Shown in pieces: positions 1 to 7,664 of a DNA stretch of 36,491 bases. A model generated the notes under the pieces. The model worked only from the letters and a program-made list of their open reading frames with translations, ran no database searches and had not been told where the DNA came from. Positions within the stretch are counted from its first letter, which is position 1. Each line of letters starts with the position of its first letter. Made by a program: the position numbers and the translations under genes. Origin of the DNA: JAKFWI01 sp031398975 (GTDB lineage Bacteria; Pseudomonadota; Alphaproteobacteria; Caulobacterales; Aquidulcibacteraceae); the NCBI GenBank assembly GCA_031398975.1, contig JANNOI010000013.1, positions 1 through 36,491 of the forward strand. The letters are read 5' to 3'.

Positions 1-30
1 TTGATTCAATCCAATCGAGAACCGCTCTAG
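1..30. repeat. 3' half of a CTAG-ended intergenic palindrome
   Basis: The segment ending AACCGCTCTAG resembles the right half of the complete element at 6984-7026: both share ATCCAATCG followed by ACCGCTCTAG. The IS begins two bases after its terminal CTAG. The rest of the element lies outside the window. Confidence 0.6.
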
Positions 31-31
31 G

Positions 32-1069
32 TGTGCGTTCTGAGCGGGTTGTTCACGGGAGCTGAAACCGGGACGCTGGTGGTTGCGACGCCAACCATTC
101 TCCTGGGAGACCCCCGTGAACGCGCACAGGAATGCCAGAACCACGCCGCATATTCGAGAGTTGATCGTCGCCCGTCATGAGGCGGGCTGGGAGACCGGCG
201 AGATCGCCGAGGCCATCGGCGTCTCGCGGCGCACGGTGCACAAATGGCGCGCCCGGTTTCGCCACGGTGGCCGTGCGGCGCTTCAGAACGGCTCGAGCGC
301 GGCGCGGCGGATCGCGGGTCGGCTGAGCGATCGCACCATCGCGCTGATCGTGCGTCTGCGGCGCGAGCACCGGCTCACCGGCGCCGACATCGCCCGGCGC
401 CTCAACCTGAAGCGCGCCACGGTCGCGGGCTGGCTGACGCGACTGGGTCTTGGACGCCTCGCCCGGCTGTCCCCGCCCGAACCGCCACGCCGCTACGAAC
501 GCGAACGCGCCGGCGAACTCATCCACATCGACACCAAGAAACTCGGCCGTTTCGCCCGTCCCGGCCACCGCGTCACCGGCGATCGCACGGGCCAGAGCAG
601 CGCCCGCGGCGCCGGCTACGACGCCGTTCATGTCGCCATCGACGACGCCACCAGGCTCGCCTACGTCGAGATCCTGCCCAATGAAAAACGCGCCAGCGCC
701 ATCGGCTTCCTGATCCGCACGCTGCGCTTCTTCCGCAGTCACGGCGTCAACGTCGAACGCGTCATGACCGACAACGGCTCGGCCTACAAATCGCACCGCT
801 TCCGCAAAGCCCTGCGGCTGCTGAAGATCAGGCACATCCGCACCCGGCCCTACACCCCGCGCACCAATGGCAAGGCTGAACGCTTCATCCAGACCTTGCT
901 GCGCGAATGGGCCTATGTGAAAGCCTACCCGTCGTCGCGCCGCCGCAACGCCGCCCTCCCGGCCTTCATCGACCGCTACAATCGCAAACGGCCCCATGCT
1001 AGCCTCGCCGGCAAATCACCAGCCGACGCGCTCGCGCTCAAACGCTGAACAACGGACTCGGAAACGACA
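32..1069 (+). mobile_element. IS481-family insertion sequence, copy 1 (complete)
   Basis: The element is 1038 bp and begins TGTGCGTTCTGAG. Its ends form imperfect terminal inverted repeats: bases 32-55 match the reverse complement of 1046-1069 at 17 of 24 positions, and both end in TGT/ACA. The right repeat overlaps the transposase stop codon. CTAG lies one base outside each end (27-30 and 1071-1074), which fits the NCTAGN target known for IS481 of Bordetella. The six-base flanks are not identical, however: tctagg on the left and actaga on the right. The element carries one DDE transposase gene. Its first 134 bases recur exactly at the right edge of the window. Confidence 0.9.
116..1048 (+). 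CDS. IS481-family DDE transposase
   Basis: This 310-residue protein cuts and rejoins the ends of its own IS element. Two N-terminal helix-turn-helix segments are visible, one around EIAEAIGVSRRTVHKW and one around ADIARRLNLKRATVAGW. An rve/DDE integrase core follows. The catalytic residues are D139 (HIDTKKL), D219 (VMTDNGS) and E255 (TNGKAERF), giving the D-35-E spacing typical of the family. I chose the GTG at 116 because GGGAGA lies just upstream; a longer reading from ATG 83 would extend into the terminal repeat region and has no such site. The length is normal for IS481 transposases and there is no frameshift, so this copy is probably active. Confidence 0.92.
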   Translation: MNAHRNARTTPHIRELIVARHEAGWETGEIAEAIGVSRRTVHKWRARFRHGGRAALQNGSSAARRIAGRLSDRTIALIVRLRREHRLTGADIARRLNLKRATVAGWLTRLGLGRLARLSPPEPPRRYERERAGELIHIDTKKLGRFARPGHRVTGDRTGQSSARGAGYDAVHVAIDDATRLAYVEILPNEKRASAIGFLIRTLRFFRSHGVNVERVMTDNGSAYKSHRFRKALRLLKIRHIRTRPYTPRTNGKAERFIQTLLREWAYVKAYPSSRRRNAALPAFIDRYNRKRPHASLAGKSPADALALKR

Positions 1070-1070
1070 A

Positions 1071-1090
1071 CTAGACCGCTTTCCGATGAA
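1071..1090. repeat. Partial CTAG-ended palindrome right of IS copy 1
   Basis: The bases CTAGACCGCTTTCCGAT start one base after the IS end and resemble the left end of the complete element at 6984 (CTAGACCCTTTCCCGA). This suggests the IS sits at a palindrome boundary. The short stretch from here to the end of ubiG holds no gene. Confidence 0.45.
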
Positions 1091-1135
1091 GGGGACGCCG
1101 GTTCAGCGTCACAAAATGCGCCCAGCAACGAGCCG

Positions 1136-1912
1136 CTATCCGGCCTTGGCGGCCGTCATCAGGTAATTGATCCCGCAATCCAGGCCCATCTCCCAGCGGC
1201 CCGAGAGCGGGCGGTACACCATGCCGTAGGGCCCGCGCACGTCGAGGCCCAGGAGGCCCTGCAGGGCGTCGCGGAGTTCCTCGGGCTTGACCAGCTTGTC
1301 GAAATCGTGCGCGCCGGGGGGCAGCCAGCGCAGGATGCGCTCGGCCCCCACAATGGCCAGCGCGAACGCCTGGGGCGTGCGGTTGATGGTGGACACGATC
1401 AGCAGCCCGCCCGGCTTCACCATGGTCGCGCAGGCGACGAGGAAGGCGTTCTTGTCCCGCACATGTTCCACGATCTCGAGCGCCAGCACCACGTCGAACG
1501 CTTCGGGCGCATCGGCGGCCAGATCCTCCGCGGCGGCGCAGCGATAGGCGATCTCCTTGCAGATGCCTGCAGCGTGGGCTTTGGCGGCGGCGATGTTCTC
1601 GGGCGCGGCGTCGAGGCCCGTGACGCGGGCGCCGAGCCGCGCGATCGGCTCGGTGACCAGCCCCCCGCCGCAGCCGACGTCGACGATCTCTAGCCCCTGC
1701 AAGGGCCGGCGCGTGGCGCTCGCGTCGATGCTGAAATGCCGCACGATCTCGTCGCGGATGAAGCCCAGCCGCGTCGGGTTCATCCGGTGGAGCGGCGCAA
1801 ACTTGCCCCGCTCGTCCCACCACTGATCCGCGATCGCGGAAAACTTGCGGATTTCGCGCGCGTCTACGGTGCGTGGGGCTTCAGGGCTGAAAGGCTCGGC
1901 CACGATGCTCAT
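1136..1912 (-). CDS. ubiG: Ubiquinone biosynthesis O-methyltransferase UbiG
   Basis: This 258-residue SAM-dependent methyltransferase carries out both O-methylations of ubiquinone biosynthesis in the cytoplasm, including the final 3-demethylubiquinol step. The N-terminal stretch with ADQWWDERGKFAPLHRMNP is the UbiG signature. The SAM-binding motif I is VDVGCGGGLVTEPIARLGA, followed by an acidic motif II (GLDAAPENI) and the post-I region FDVVLALEIVEHV. Length is normal for the family. It is transcribed away from lysC across a 235-bp gap, an arrangement I recall from other Caulobacter-like genomes. Its 3' end lies about 65 bp from the IS, so the insertion spares the coding region. Confidence 0.93.
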   Translation of the reverse strand: MSIVAEPFSPEAPRTVDAREIRKFSAIADQWWDERGKFAPLHRMNPTRLGFIRDEIVRHFSIDASATRRPLQGLEIVDVGCGGGLVTEPIARLGARVTGLDAAPENIAAAKAHAAGICKEIAYRCAAAEDLAADAPEAFDVVLALEIVEHVRDKNAFLVACATMVKPGGLLIVSTINRTPQAFALAIVGAERILRWLPPGAHDFDKLVKPEELRDALQGLLGLDVRGPYGMVYRPLSGRWEMGLDCGINYLMTAAKAG

Positions 1913-2147
1913 GTCGGTTATTGCGCCCCTTTCCCTCCCGCCGCTACGAGGTTGTGCCAGGCGGGGCCCGCGTCAAGCGCGTTGTGGCCAAGCTCGCAAA
2001 ACTTGTGCTAGAGGCTTCACGGTTTGATTACTTAACGAGATCCAGGAAACCCTCCGGCGCTTAAGGTCGGGGCGGAATTTGCATCTCAAAACCGCGTGAC
2101 ACTTTTCTGAAACGGCCGTAGAGCCGCGCTTCGGAGCAGAGGGGCGG

Positions 2148-3410
2148 ATGGGCCGCATCGTACTGAAGTTCGGCGGCACGTCGGTCGGCGATGTGGAGCG
2201 CTTGCGCCGGGTCGCGCGCATCGTTGCGGCCGCGCGCGCGCCCGGAACCGGGCTTGCGGTCGTGGTGTCGGCCATGGCGGGCGAGACGGACCGGCTGCTG
2301 CGCCTGGCGCGCGACGCGGGCGGGGCGCTACAGGGCCTGGCAGACGCGCAAGGCGGCTTCGACGACGAGTGCGACGTCGTGGTGTCTACGGGCGAGCAGG
2401 TGACGACCGGGCTCCTGGCGCTGGCGCTGCGGGCGGCCGGGGTTCCCGCGCGCTCCTGGCAGAATTGGCAAATCCCCATCGTATCGGACGCCTCCCACGC
2501 CCGCGCGCGGGTGGACTCCATCGCCGAGGCCGAGCTCGGCGCGGCGATCGATGCGGGCGAGGTGGCGGTTATCCCGGGCTTCCAGGGCGTAACGCCGGGC
2601 CGGCGGATCGCCACGCTGGGCCGCGGCGGCTCGGATACGAGCGCGGTGGCCGTGGCGGCGGCGCTGAAGGCGGAGCGCTGCGACATCTATACCGACGTGG
2701 ACGGCGTCTACACCACCGATCCGCGGATCGTCGCCAAGGCCCGCCGGCTGGAGAAGATCTCCTACGAGGAGATGCTGGAGATGGCTTCGCTGGGCGCCAA
2801 GGTGCTGCAGACCCGCTCGGTCGAGCTCGCGATGGCCCAGCGCGTGCCGGTGCGGGTGCTGTCAAGCTTTGTGGAGCCGGGCGAGCCCAATCCCGGCACC
2901 CTGGTATGCGACGAGGATGAGATCGTGGAGAAGCAGATCGTTTCAGGCGTCGCCTATAGCCGCGACGAGGCCAAGATCACGCTCCTGGGCGTGGCCGACC
3001 ATCCGGGCGTGGCCGCGGAGATTTTCGGCCGCCTTGCGGACGCCAATATCAATGTGGACATGATCGTCCAGAGTGAGGCGCGCCAGGAGGGCGCCCAGAA
3101 CATCGTGTTCACCGCGCCGGACCGCGAGGCCCGCCGCGCCCAGGACGTGCTGGGCGCCCATCGCGACGCGATCGGCTATGAGGATCTGCACGTGCGCCGG
3201 GACGTGGCCAAGGTTTCGGTGATCGGGGTGGGCATGCGCAGCCATGTGGGCGTGGCGCGCACCATGTTCGCGGCGCTGGCGGCCAAGGGCATCAATATCG
3301 AGGCGATCGCCACGTCCGAAATCAAGATTTCAGTGCTGATCGACGCGCAATACACCGAACTAGCCGTGCGCGCGCTGCACACCGCCTACGGGCTCGATTC
3401 CGAGGTCTGA
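2148..3410 (+). CDS. lysC: Aspartate kinase LysC
   Basis: This 420-residue enzyme phosphorylates aspartate with ATP, the first step towards lysine, threonine, methionine and diaminopimelate. The kinase domain (about residues 1-250) opens with IVLKFGGTSVGD, and later has GRGGSDTSAVAVAA and TDVDGVYTTDPR. Two ACT domains (about residues 265-420) form the allosteric site, with NINVDMIVQ and NIEAIATSEIKISVLID visible; feedback by lysine and/or threonine is therefore expected from the family. The ATG is preceded by a purine-rich stretch (GGAGCAGAGGGGCGG). The 235-bp divergent gap to ubiG must hold both promoters, but I could not place convincing boxes. Confidence 0.95.
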   Translation: MGRIVLKFGGTSVGDVERLRRVARIVAAARAPGTGLAVVVSAMAGETDRLLRLARDAGGALQGLADAQGGFDDECDVVVSTGEQVTTGLLALALRAAGVPARSWQNWQIPIVSDASHARARVDSIAEAELGAAIDAGEVAVIPGFQGVTPGRRIATLGRGGSDTSAVAVAAALKAERCDIYTDVDGVYTTDPRIVAKARRLEKISYEEMLEMASLGAKVLQTRSVELAMAQRVPVRVLSSFVEPGEPNPGTLVCDEDEIVEKQIVSGVAYSRDEAKITLLGVADHPGVAAEIFGRLADANINVDMIVQSEARQEGAQNIVFTAPDREARRAQDVLGAHRDAIGYEDLHVRRDVAKVSVIGVGMRSHVGVARTMFAALAAKGINIEAIATSEIKISVLIDAQYTELAVRALHTAYGLDSEV

Positions 3411-3577
3411 CCGGGAGGCGCGCTGGATCGCGGTTGCGATGCGATGGCGGGGGATCGGGATTGTCGGCTATGGGTTGATCGCGTCGTCGCACGGCGAACC
3501 GGCGTCCGCTTCGTCGGGAAATGCTTTAAGCTAGCGTCGAAGCGGGTTCGCGCATCCCGCTTGCAGGAGGCACGTCA
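3411..3577. other. lysC-ptsP intergenic region, no gene seen
   Basis: These 167 bp hold no ORF with coding character. AGGAGG lies just before the TTG start of ptsP and is the only clear signal. A promoter for ptsP may lie here, but I could not assign boxes. Confidence 0.5.
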
Positions 3578-5845
3578 TTGCCGGCCCCACCTTCGACCCT
3601 CGGCGGCTCGCGGATCCTCCTGCGCAAGCTCAGAGAGATCATGGAGGCGGGCGGGTCCGCGCAGGGGCGTCTTGACCGCCTGGTCGTGATGATCGCGGCC
3701 ACGATGGTGGCCGATGTCTGCTCTATCTATCTGAAGCGCGGCCGCGCTTATGAGCTGTTCGCCACCGAAGGGCTGAAGCCCGACGCCGTCCACCGCACCA
3801 AGATGAAGGAGGGCGAGGGGCTCGTCGGCCTCGTGGCGGAAACCGCCCGCCCCCTCAATATCGCCGACGCCCCCAACCACGAGCGCTTCTCCTACCGGCC
3901 GGAGACGGGCGAGGATCCCTATTCCTCCTTCCTGGGCGTGCCGATCGTGCGTTCGGACCGGGTGTTCGGCGTGCTGGTGGTGCAGAACAAGGTCGCCCGC
4001 ATCTACACCGAGGATGAGGTCGAGGCCCAGCAGACCATCGCCATGGTGCTGGCGGAGATGGTGGCGGCCGGCAATTTCGGCGATCTGCGGGGGCTCGCGG
4101 AGGTCGAGGTCGTGCCGTCGCGGCCGGAGCGGCTGACGGGGCGGTCCTTCTCGGAGGGGCTGGCGATCGGGGTGGCGGTGCTGCACGAGCCCCACGCCCC
4201 CTTGGGCCGCATGATCGCCGACGACCCCGTCCAGGAAGAGGCGCGCCTGGCGGAGGCGCTGGCGGAGGTGCGCGACGCGCTCGATCATCTGGTCGATGGC
4301 GAGCAGGGCAGGCTCTCGGGCCCCTCGCGCGAGGTGCTGGAGACGTTCCGCCTCCTGGCGCAGGACCGGAGCTGGGAGACGCGGCTGCGGGACGGGGTGC
4401 GCGCGGGCCTTTCCGCGGAGGCCGCCGTCGAGCGCGCACGCCAGGACCACCGCGCCCGGATGCAGGCCGCCCGCGATCCCTATCTGCGCGAACGCCTGCA
4501 CGATCTGGAGGATCTGGACAACCGCCTGCTGCGCGCGCTCGCCCGGGCTGAAAGCCCCGGCGCGCAAATCCTGCCCGAGGACGCGATCCTGGTGGCGCGC
4601 GACATTGGGCCCGCCGAATTGCTCGAATACGACGTGAAGCGGCTGAAAGGGGTGGCGCTGGAGGAGGGTGGGGCCTCCTCGCACGCCGTGATCGTGGCGC
4701 GCGCGCTGGGGATACCCATGGTGGGGCGTCTGGCGGGGCTGGTGCCGCGGGTGGAGGCAGGCGACCCGCTGGTGCTGGATGGAGAGCAGGGCGAGGCGCA
4801 CCTGCGCCCGCAGGGCGAGATCCTCTCCGCCTACGCCCAGCGCTTCGCGCTGCGCTCGGCCCGGGCGGCGGAGTTTGCGCGCCTGCGCGACAAGCCCTCA
4901 AGGACCCGGGACGGGCGCGACGTCACGCTGCTGCTGAATGCAGGCCTGGCGCTGGACGTGCAGCACATCCGCGACGCCGGCGCGGAAGGGGTGGGGCTGT
5001 TCCGCACCGAATTCCAGTTCATGGTGTCAGAGACGATGCCGCGCCTGGAGGCCCAGACCCGCCTTTACGGCGACGTGCTGGACGCGGCCGGGACCGCCCC
5101 GGTCACCTTCCGCACCCTAGATCTGGGCGGGGACAAGGTGCTGCCCTATGTGGTCGCCGAGCGGGAGGAGAACCCAGCCCTGGGCTGGCGCGCCCTGCGC
5201 ATCGGGCTCGATCGCCCGGCCCTGCTGCGCTACCAACTGCGCGCCCTGATCAAGGCGGGCCAGGGCCGGCATCTGCGCATCATGTTCCCCCTCGTCACGA
5301 CCGTGGACGAGATGGAGGCCGCGCGCGCCCTGCTCGACCGCGAGCTCGCCTGGGCCGCCCGCCACGGCCGCGCCATGCCCGCGCGCCTCGACGTGGGCGC
5401 CATGCTGGAGGCGCCGGCGCTGGCGTTCGCGCTCGACACGCTGCGCGGCCGCGCGGACTTCCTCTCCATCGGCACCAACGACCTAATGCAATATTTCTTC
5501 GCCGCCGATCGGGGCAATCCGCGCGTGTCGGATCGTTATGATCTGTTAAGCAGCCCCGCGCTGCGCTTCCTGCGCCACATTCGCGCCGCCGCCGCCGAAG
5601 CGGGCCTGCCCCTGTCCATTTGCGGGGAGGCGGCGGGGCGCCCGCTCGAGGCGATGGCGCTGGTGGGTTTAGGTTTTAACCGCCTTTCCATGCCCGCTTC
5701 CGGGGTGGGGCCGGTCAAGCGCATGGTGCTTTCCCTGGATGCAGGACGCCTGCAGAAGGCGCTCGAAGCGCTGCTGGAGACGGCGGGAGGAAGCCTGCGT
5801 GAGGAGCTGTTAACGTTTGCGAAACGTGAAGCAGTGATGTTGTAA
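3578..5845 (+). CDS. ptsP: Nitrogen PTS enzyme I (PtsP), GAF-containing
   Basis: This 755-residue phosphoenolpyruvate-protein phosphotransferase starts the nitrogen-related PTS relay (EI-Ntr to NPr to EIIA-Ntr), which regulates rather than imports sugars. A GAF domain (about residues 20-160) is followed by the PEP-utilising N-terminal domain, the swivelling phosphohistidine domain (EEGGASSHAVIVARALGIP, active-site His369) and the C-terminal PEP-binding barrel with GVGLFRTEFQF and FLSIGTNDLMQYFFAADR. The GAF domain separates it from sugar-PTS PtsI. In Caulobacter this relay senses glutamine and feeds into (p)ppGpp control and so CtrA; that link is inferred here. The TTG start has a near-perfect AGGAGG 8 bases upstream. 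Confidence 0.95.
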   Translation: MPAPPSTLGGSRILLRKLREIMEAGGSAQGRLDRLVVMIAATMVADVCSIYLKRGRAYELFATEGLKPDAVHRTKMKEGEGLVGLVAETARPLNIADAPNHERFSYRPETGEDPYSSFLGVPIVRSDRVFGVLVVQNKVARIYTEDEVEAQQTIAMVLAEMVAAGNFGDLRGLAEVEVVPSRPERLTGRSFSEGLAIGVAVLHEPHAPLGRMIADDPVQEEARLAEALAEVRDALDHLVDGEQGRLSGPSREVLETFRLLAQDRSWETRLRDGVRAGLSAEAAVERARQDHRARMQAARDPYLRERLHDLEDLDNRLLRALARAESPGAQILPEDAILVARDIGPAELLEYDVKRLKGVALEEGGASSHAVIVARALGIPMVGRLAGLVPRVEAGDPLVLDGEQGEAHLRPQGEILSAYAQRFALRSARAAEFARLRDKPSRTRDGRDVTLLLNAGLALDVQHIRDAGAEGVGLFRTEFQFMVSETMPRLEAQTRLYGDVLDAAGTAPVTFRTLDLGGDKVLPYVVAEREENPALGWRALRIGLDRPALLRYQLRALIKAGQGRHLRIMFPLVTTVDEMEAARALLDRELAWAARHGRAMPARLDVGAMLEAPALAFALDTLRGRADFLSIGTNDLMQYFFAADRGNPRVSDRYDLLSSPALRFLRHIRAAAAEAGLPLSICGEAAGRPLEAMALVGLGFNRLSMPASGVGPVKRMVLSLDAGRLQKALEALLETAGGSLREELLTFAKREAVML

Positions 5846-5943
5846 CGCGTTGAAACCGGACACTGCGGGCCTTACACATAGCAGCGGCGCAGAACTTGCG
5901 TTCACCCAAGGTGGCGGGGACCCTCTTGCGGGCGATTCGAACG

Positions 5944-6978
5944 ATGTTCCAGCCTCAGGCTGCCAATGACCACGCGACCGAGCCCGGCGCTCCGCTTCGG
6001 AAAAATCCGGGGCGGGCGGACCTTCCGGCGATCGATCCCAATCTGCGCGCCGGCGCCAAGCTCGCCTTGGCGCGCCAGATCCGCGGGCTGACGCTCGACC
6101 AGGTGGCCGAACGCACGCGCGTGCGGCGGGACTATCTCGAGGCGCTCGAGATGATGAACGTGAAGCTGCTGCCGGGCCGGGCCTATGCGCTCGCCTATCT
6201 GCGCAGCTACGCCACGGTGCTGGGGCTTGAGCCCGAAGCCCTGCTGGCGCAATTCCAGGTCGAATCGGCGCTGACGCGCGAGGACGCCAAGGCCCAGCTC
6301 CGCAACCCCGAATCCAAGCCTCGCCATGAGCGCCCCTGGCTTGCCGCCGTGGCGATCGCAGCACTTGCGGTGGGCTTCCTGGGCTGGCGCGCCTGGGAGG
6401 ATCGCGACCGCGACCCCCGCCTCCAAACCGCCGAGCGCAGCGCCCCCGCGCCCGCGCCCGAACCCGTCCTGCTCCCGCGCGAGCCCGAGCCTGCGGTCGC
6501 CCCCGCGCCGGGCGAGGCCGCCGCCGTGCCTGCCGCCGCCGCCGCGGTGGTGGTGGAGCTGAAAGCGCTGGCCCCCGCCTGGCTCGAGGTCCGCGGGCCG
6601 GACGGAACCATCTTCCTGTCGCGCACCCTGCAGCCGGGGGACCGCTACCGCCCCGATATCGGCGCCGGTTGGACCGTCCACGCCCGGGACGGCGCAGCGT
6701 TCGAAGTGTCCCTGGACGGGCGTGTCGTGGGACTGCTCGGCGAGGCGCAGGCCCCGGTTCTGGGCCGCAAGGTCGATACGCTGGCGGAAAATTACGCCGT
6801 TGCGCCCTCCTCAGCCGCGCCTGCGGCCGCGGGCGGGCCTGCAGCCGCCGCGCCCAAGCCCGCCAGTGCTGCGCCGGCGCCCGCCCCGGCCGCGCAGGCG
6901 CCCCCGGAGGCCGCCCCCGCCACCGCCCCTGAACCGGAAATCCTGCCGCCCGCGGCCAGCGGCGTCCCCGCCGGCTAA
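5944..6978 (+). CDS. RodZ-like HTH / DUF4115 membrane protein
   Basis: This protein of about 344 residues has the RodZ layout. An N-terminal HTH_25 domain (LARQIRGLTLDQVAERTRVRRDYLEALE) is followed by a single transmembrane helix (PWLAAVAIAALAVGFLGW). The periplasmic DUF4115 domain (LKALAPAWLEVRGPDGTIF to LGEAQAPVLGRK) comes next, then a long Ala/Pro-rich tail. RodZ proteins link MreB to the elongation machinery and help set cell shape; that role is inferred from architecture. The start is uncertain: ATG 5944 is chosen, but in-frame TTG codons at 5896 and 5926 would add 16 or 6 residues. It follows ptsP by about 100 bp and could be co-transcribed. Confidence 0.82.
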   Translation: MFQPQAANDHATEPGAPLRKNPGRADLPAIDPNLRAGAKLALARQIRGLTLDQVAERTRVRRDYLEALEMMNVKLLPGRAYALAYLRSYATVLGLEPEALLAQFQVESALTREDAKAQLRNPESKPRHERPWLAAVAIAALAVGFLGWRAWEDRDRDPRLQTAERSAPAPAPEPVLLPREPEPAVAPAPGEAAAVPAAAAAVVVELKALAPAWLEVRGPDGTIFLSRTLQPGDRYRPDIGAGWTVHARDGAAFEVSLDGRVVGLLGEAQAPVLGRKVDTLAENYAVAPSSAAPAAAGGPAAAAPKPASAAPAPAPAAQAPPEAAPATAPEPEILPPAASGVPAG

Positions 6979-6983
6979 ACGCC

Positions 6984-7026
6984 CTAGACCCTTTCCCGAA
7001 ATCAATCCAATCGGGCACCGCTCTAG
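6984..7026. repeat. Complete CTAG-ended intergenic palindromic repeat
   Basis: This 43-bp element begins CTAGACC and ends GCTCTAG, with CCCGA / TCGGG complementary arms around a short AT-richer centre (AATCAATCCAA). Half-copies occur at 1-30, 1071-1090 and 30158-30174. It resembles short interspersed palindromes common between genes in alphaproteobacteria. It lies between rodZ and the Uma2 gene. Confidence 0.65.
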
Positions 7027-7071
7027 CGTGGGATGTGGAGGTAGGGGGTGCGCCGTGATAGGGTCGCGCCC

Positions 7072-7647
7072 ATGCCCATCGTGCTCACCGCGCCCTCTCC
7101 GGAACCCTACGAACGGCTCGGCTTCACTGTCGAGGATGTGCGGCGCATGCTGGAGACCGGCGTGCTGGACCCAGACGGTCGGTTTGAGCTGATCGACGGG
7201 GAAATCATCCCGATGCAGGCCCACAATCCCCCCCACATGCGCGTCAAACGCTGGCTGCTCTACGTGATCGCCCATCATCTCGGGGATTCCGCGTGGGTCG
7301 ACAGCGAGCCCAGCCTCTATCTCGATCCCCAGCGCGAATTCACCTTGCCCGATATCGTCGTCTATCCGCGCGCGCTCGGCCCCGAGGAGGTGCGCGGCGC
7401 GGACGTCTTGTGGCTGATTGAGGTGGCGGATACGACTTTAAAGAAGGATCGGGGGCGCAAGGCCGCCCTCTATGCCCGCCATGGGGTGCGCGATTATTGG
7501 GTGGTCGAGGCGGGCGCGCGGACCACTTTTGTCTACCGCAACCCAGAGGGCGGGGCATACCCGCCGCCCCAGCGCTTCGACGCCGATGCGGAACTCGCGC
7601 CGCTGGCCTTCCCGGAGCTGAAATTACGCATGCGCGACGCGCCTTAA
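7072..7647 (+). CDS. Uma2 family (DUF820) putative endonuclease
   Basis: This 191-residue protein belongs to the Uma2/DUF820 group, which has a PD-(D/E)xK nuclease-like fold; substrate and biological role are unknown. Visible family features are FTVEDVRRMLETGVLDPDGR and FELIDGEIIPM near the N-terminus. Further on are LPDIVVYP (the Asp of the motif), WLIEVADTTLKKDRGRK (E-x-D...K) and YARHGVRDYWVVE. ATG 7072 matches the usual N-terminus; an in-frame GTG at 7048 is possible. The gene sits between core genes, next to the palindrome at 6984-7026. This suggests acquisition, as Uma2 genes are often scattered and multi-copy. Confidence 0.85.
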   Translation: MPIVLTAPSPEPYERLGFTVEDVRRMLETGVLDPDGRFELIDGEIIPMQAHNPPHMRVKRWLLYVIAHHLGDSAWVDSEPSLYLDPQREFTLPDIVVYPRALGPEEVRGADVLWLIEVADTTLKKDRGRKAALYARHGVRDYWVVEAGARTTFVYRNPEGGAYPPPQRFDADAELAPLAFPELKLRMRDAP

Positions 7648-7664
7648 TTGCCTACATCAAGCCC

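Noticed and set aside
3444..3577. 81-codon frame between lysC and ptsP
   Set aside because: It runs into the ptsP reading frame region, lacks a ribosome site and has shadow-like composition.
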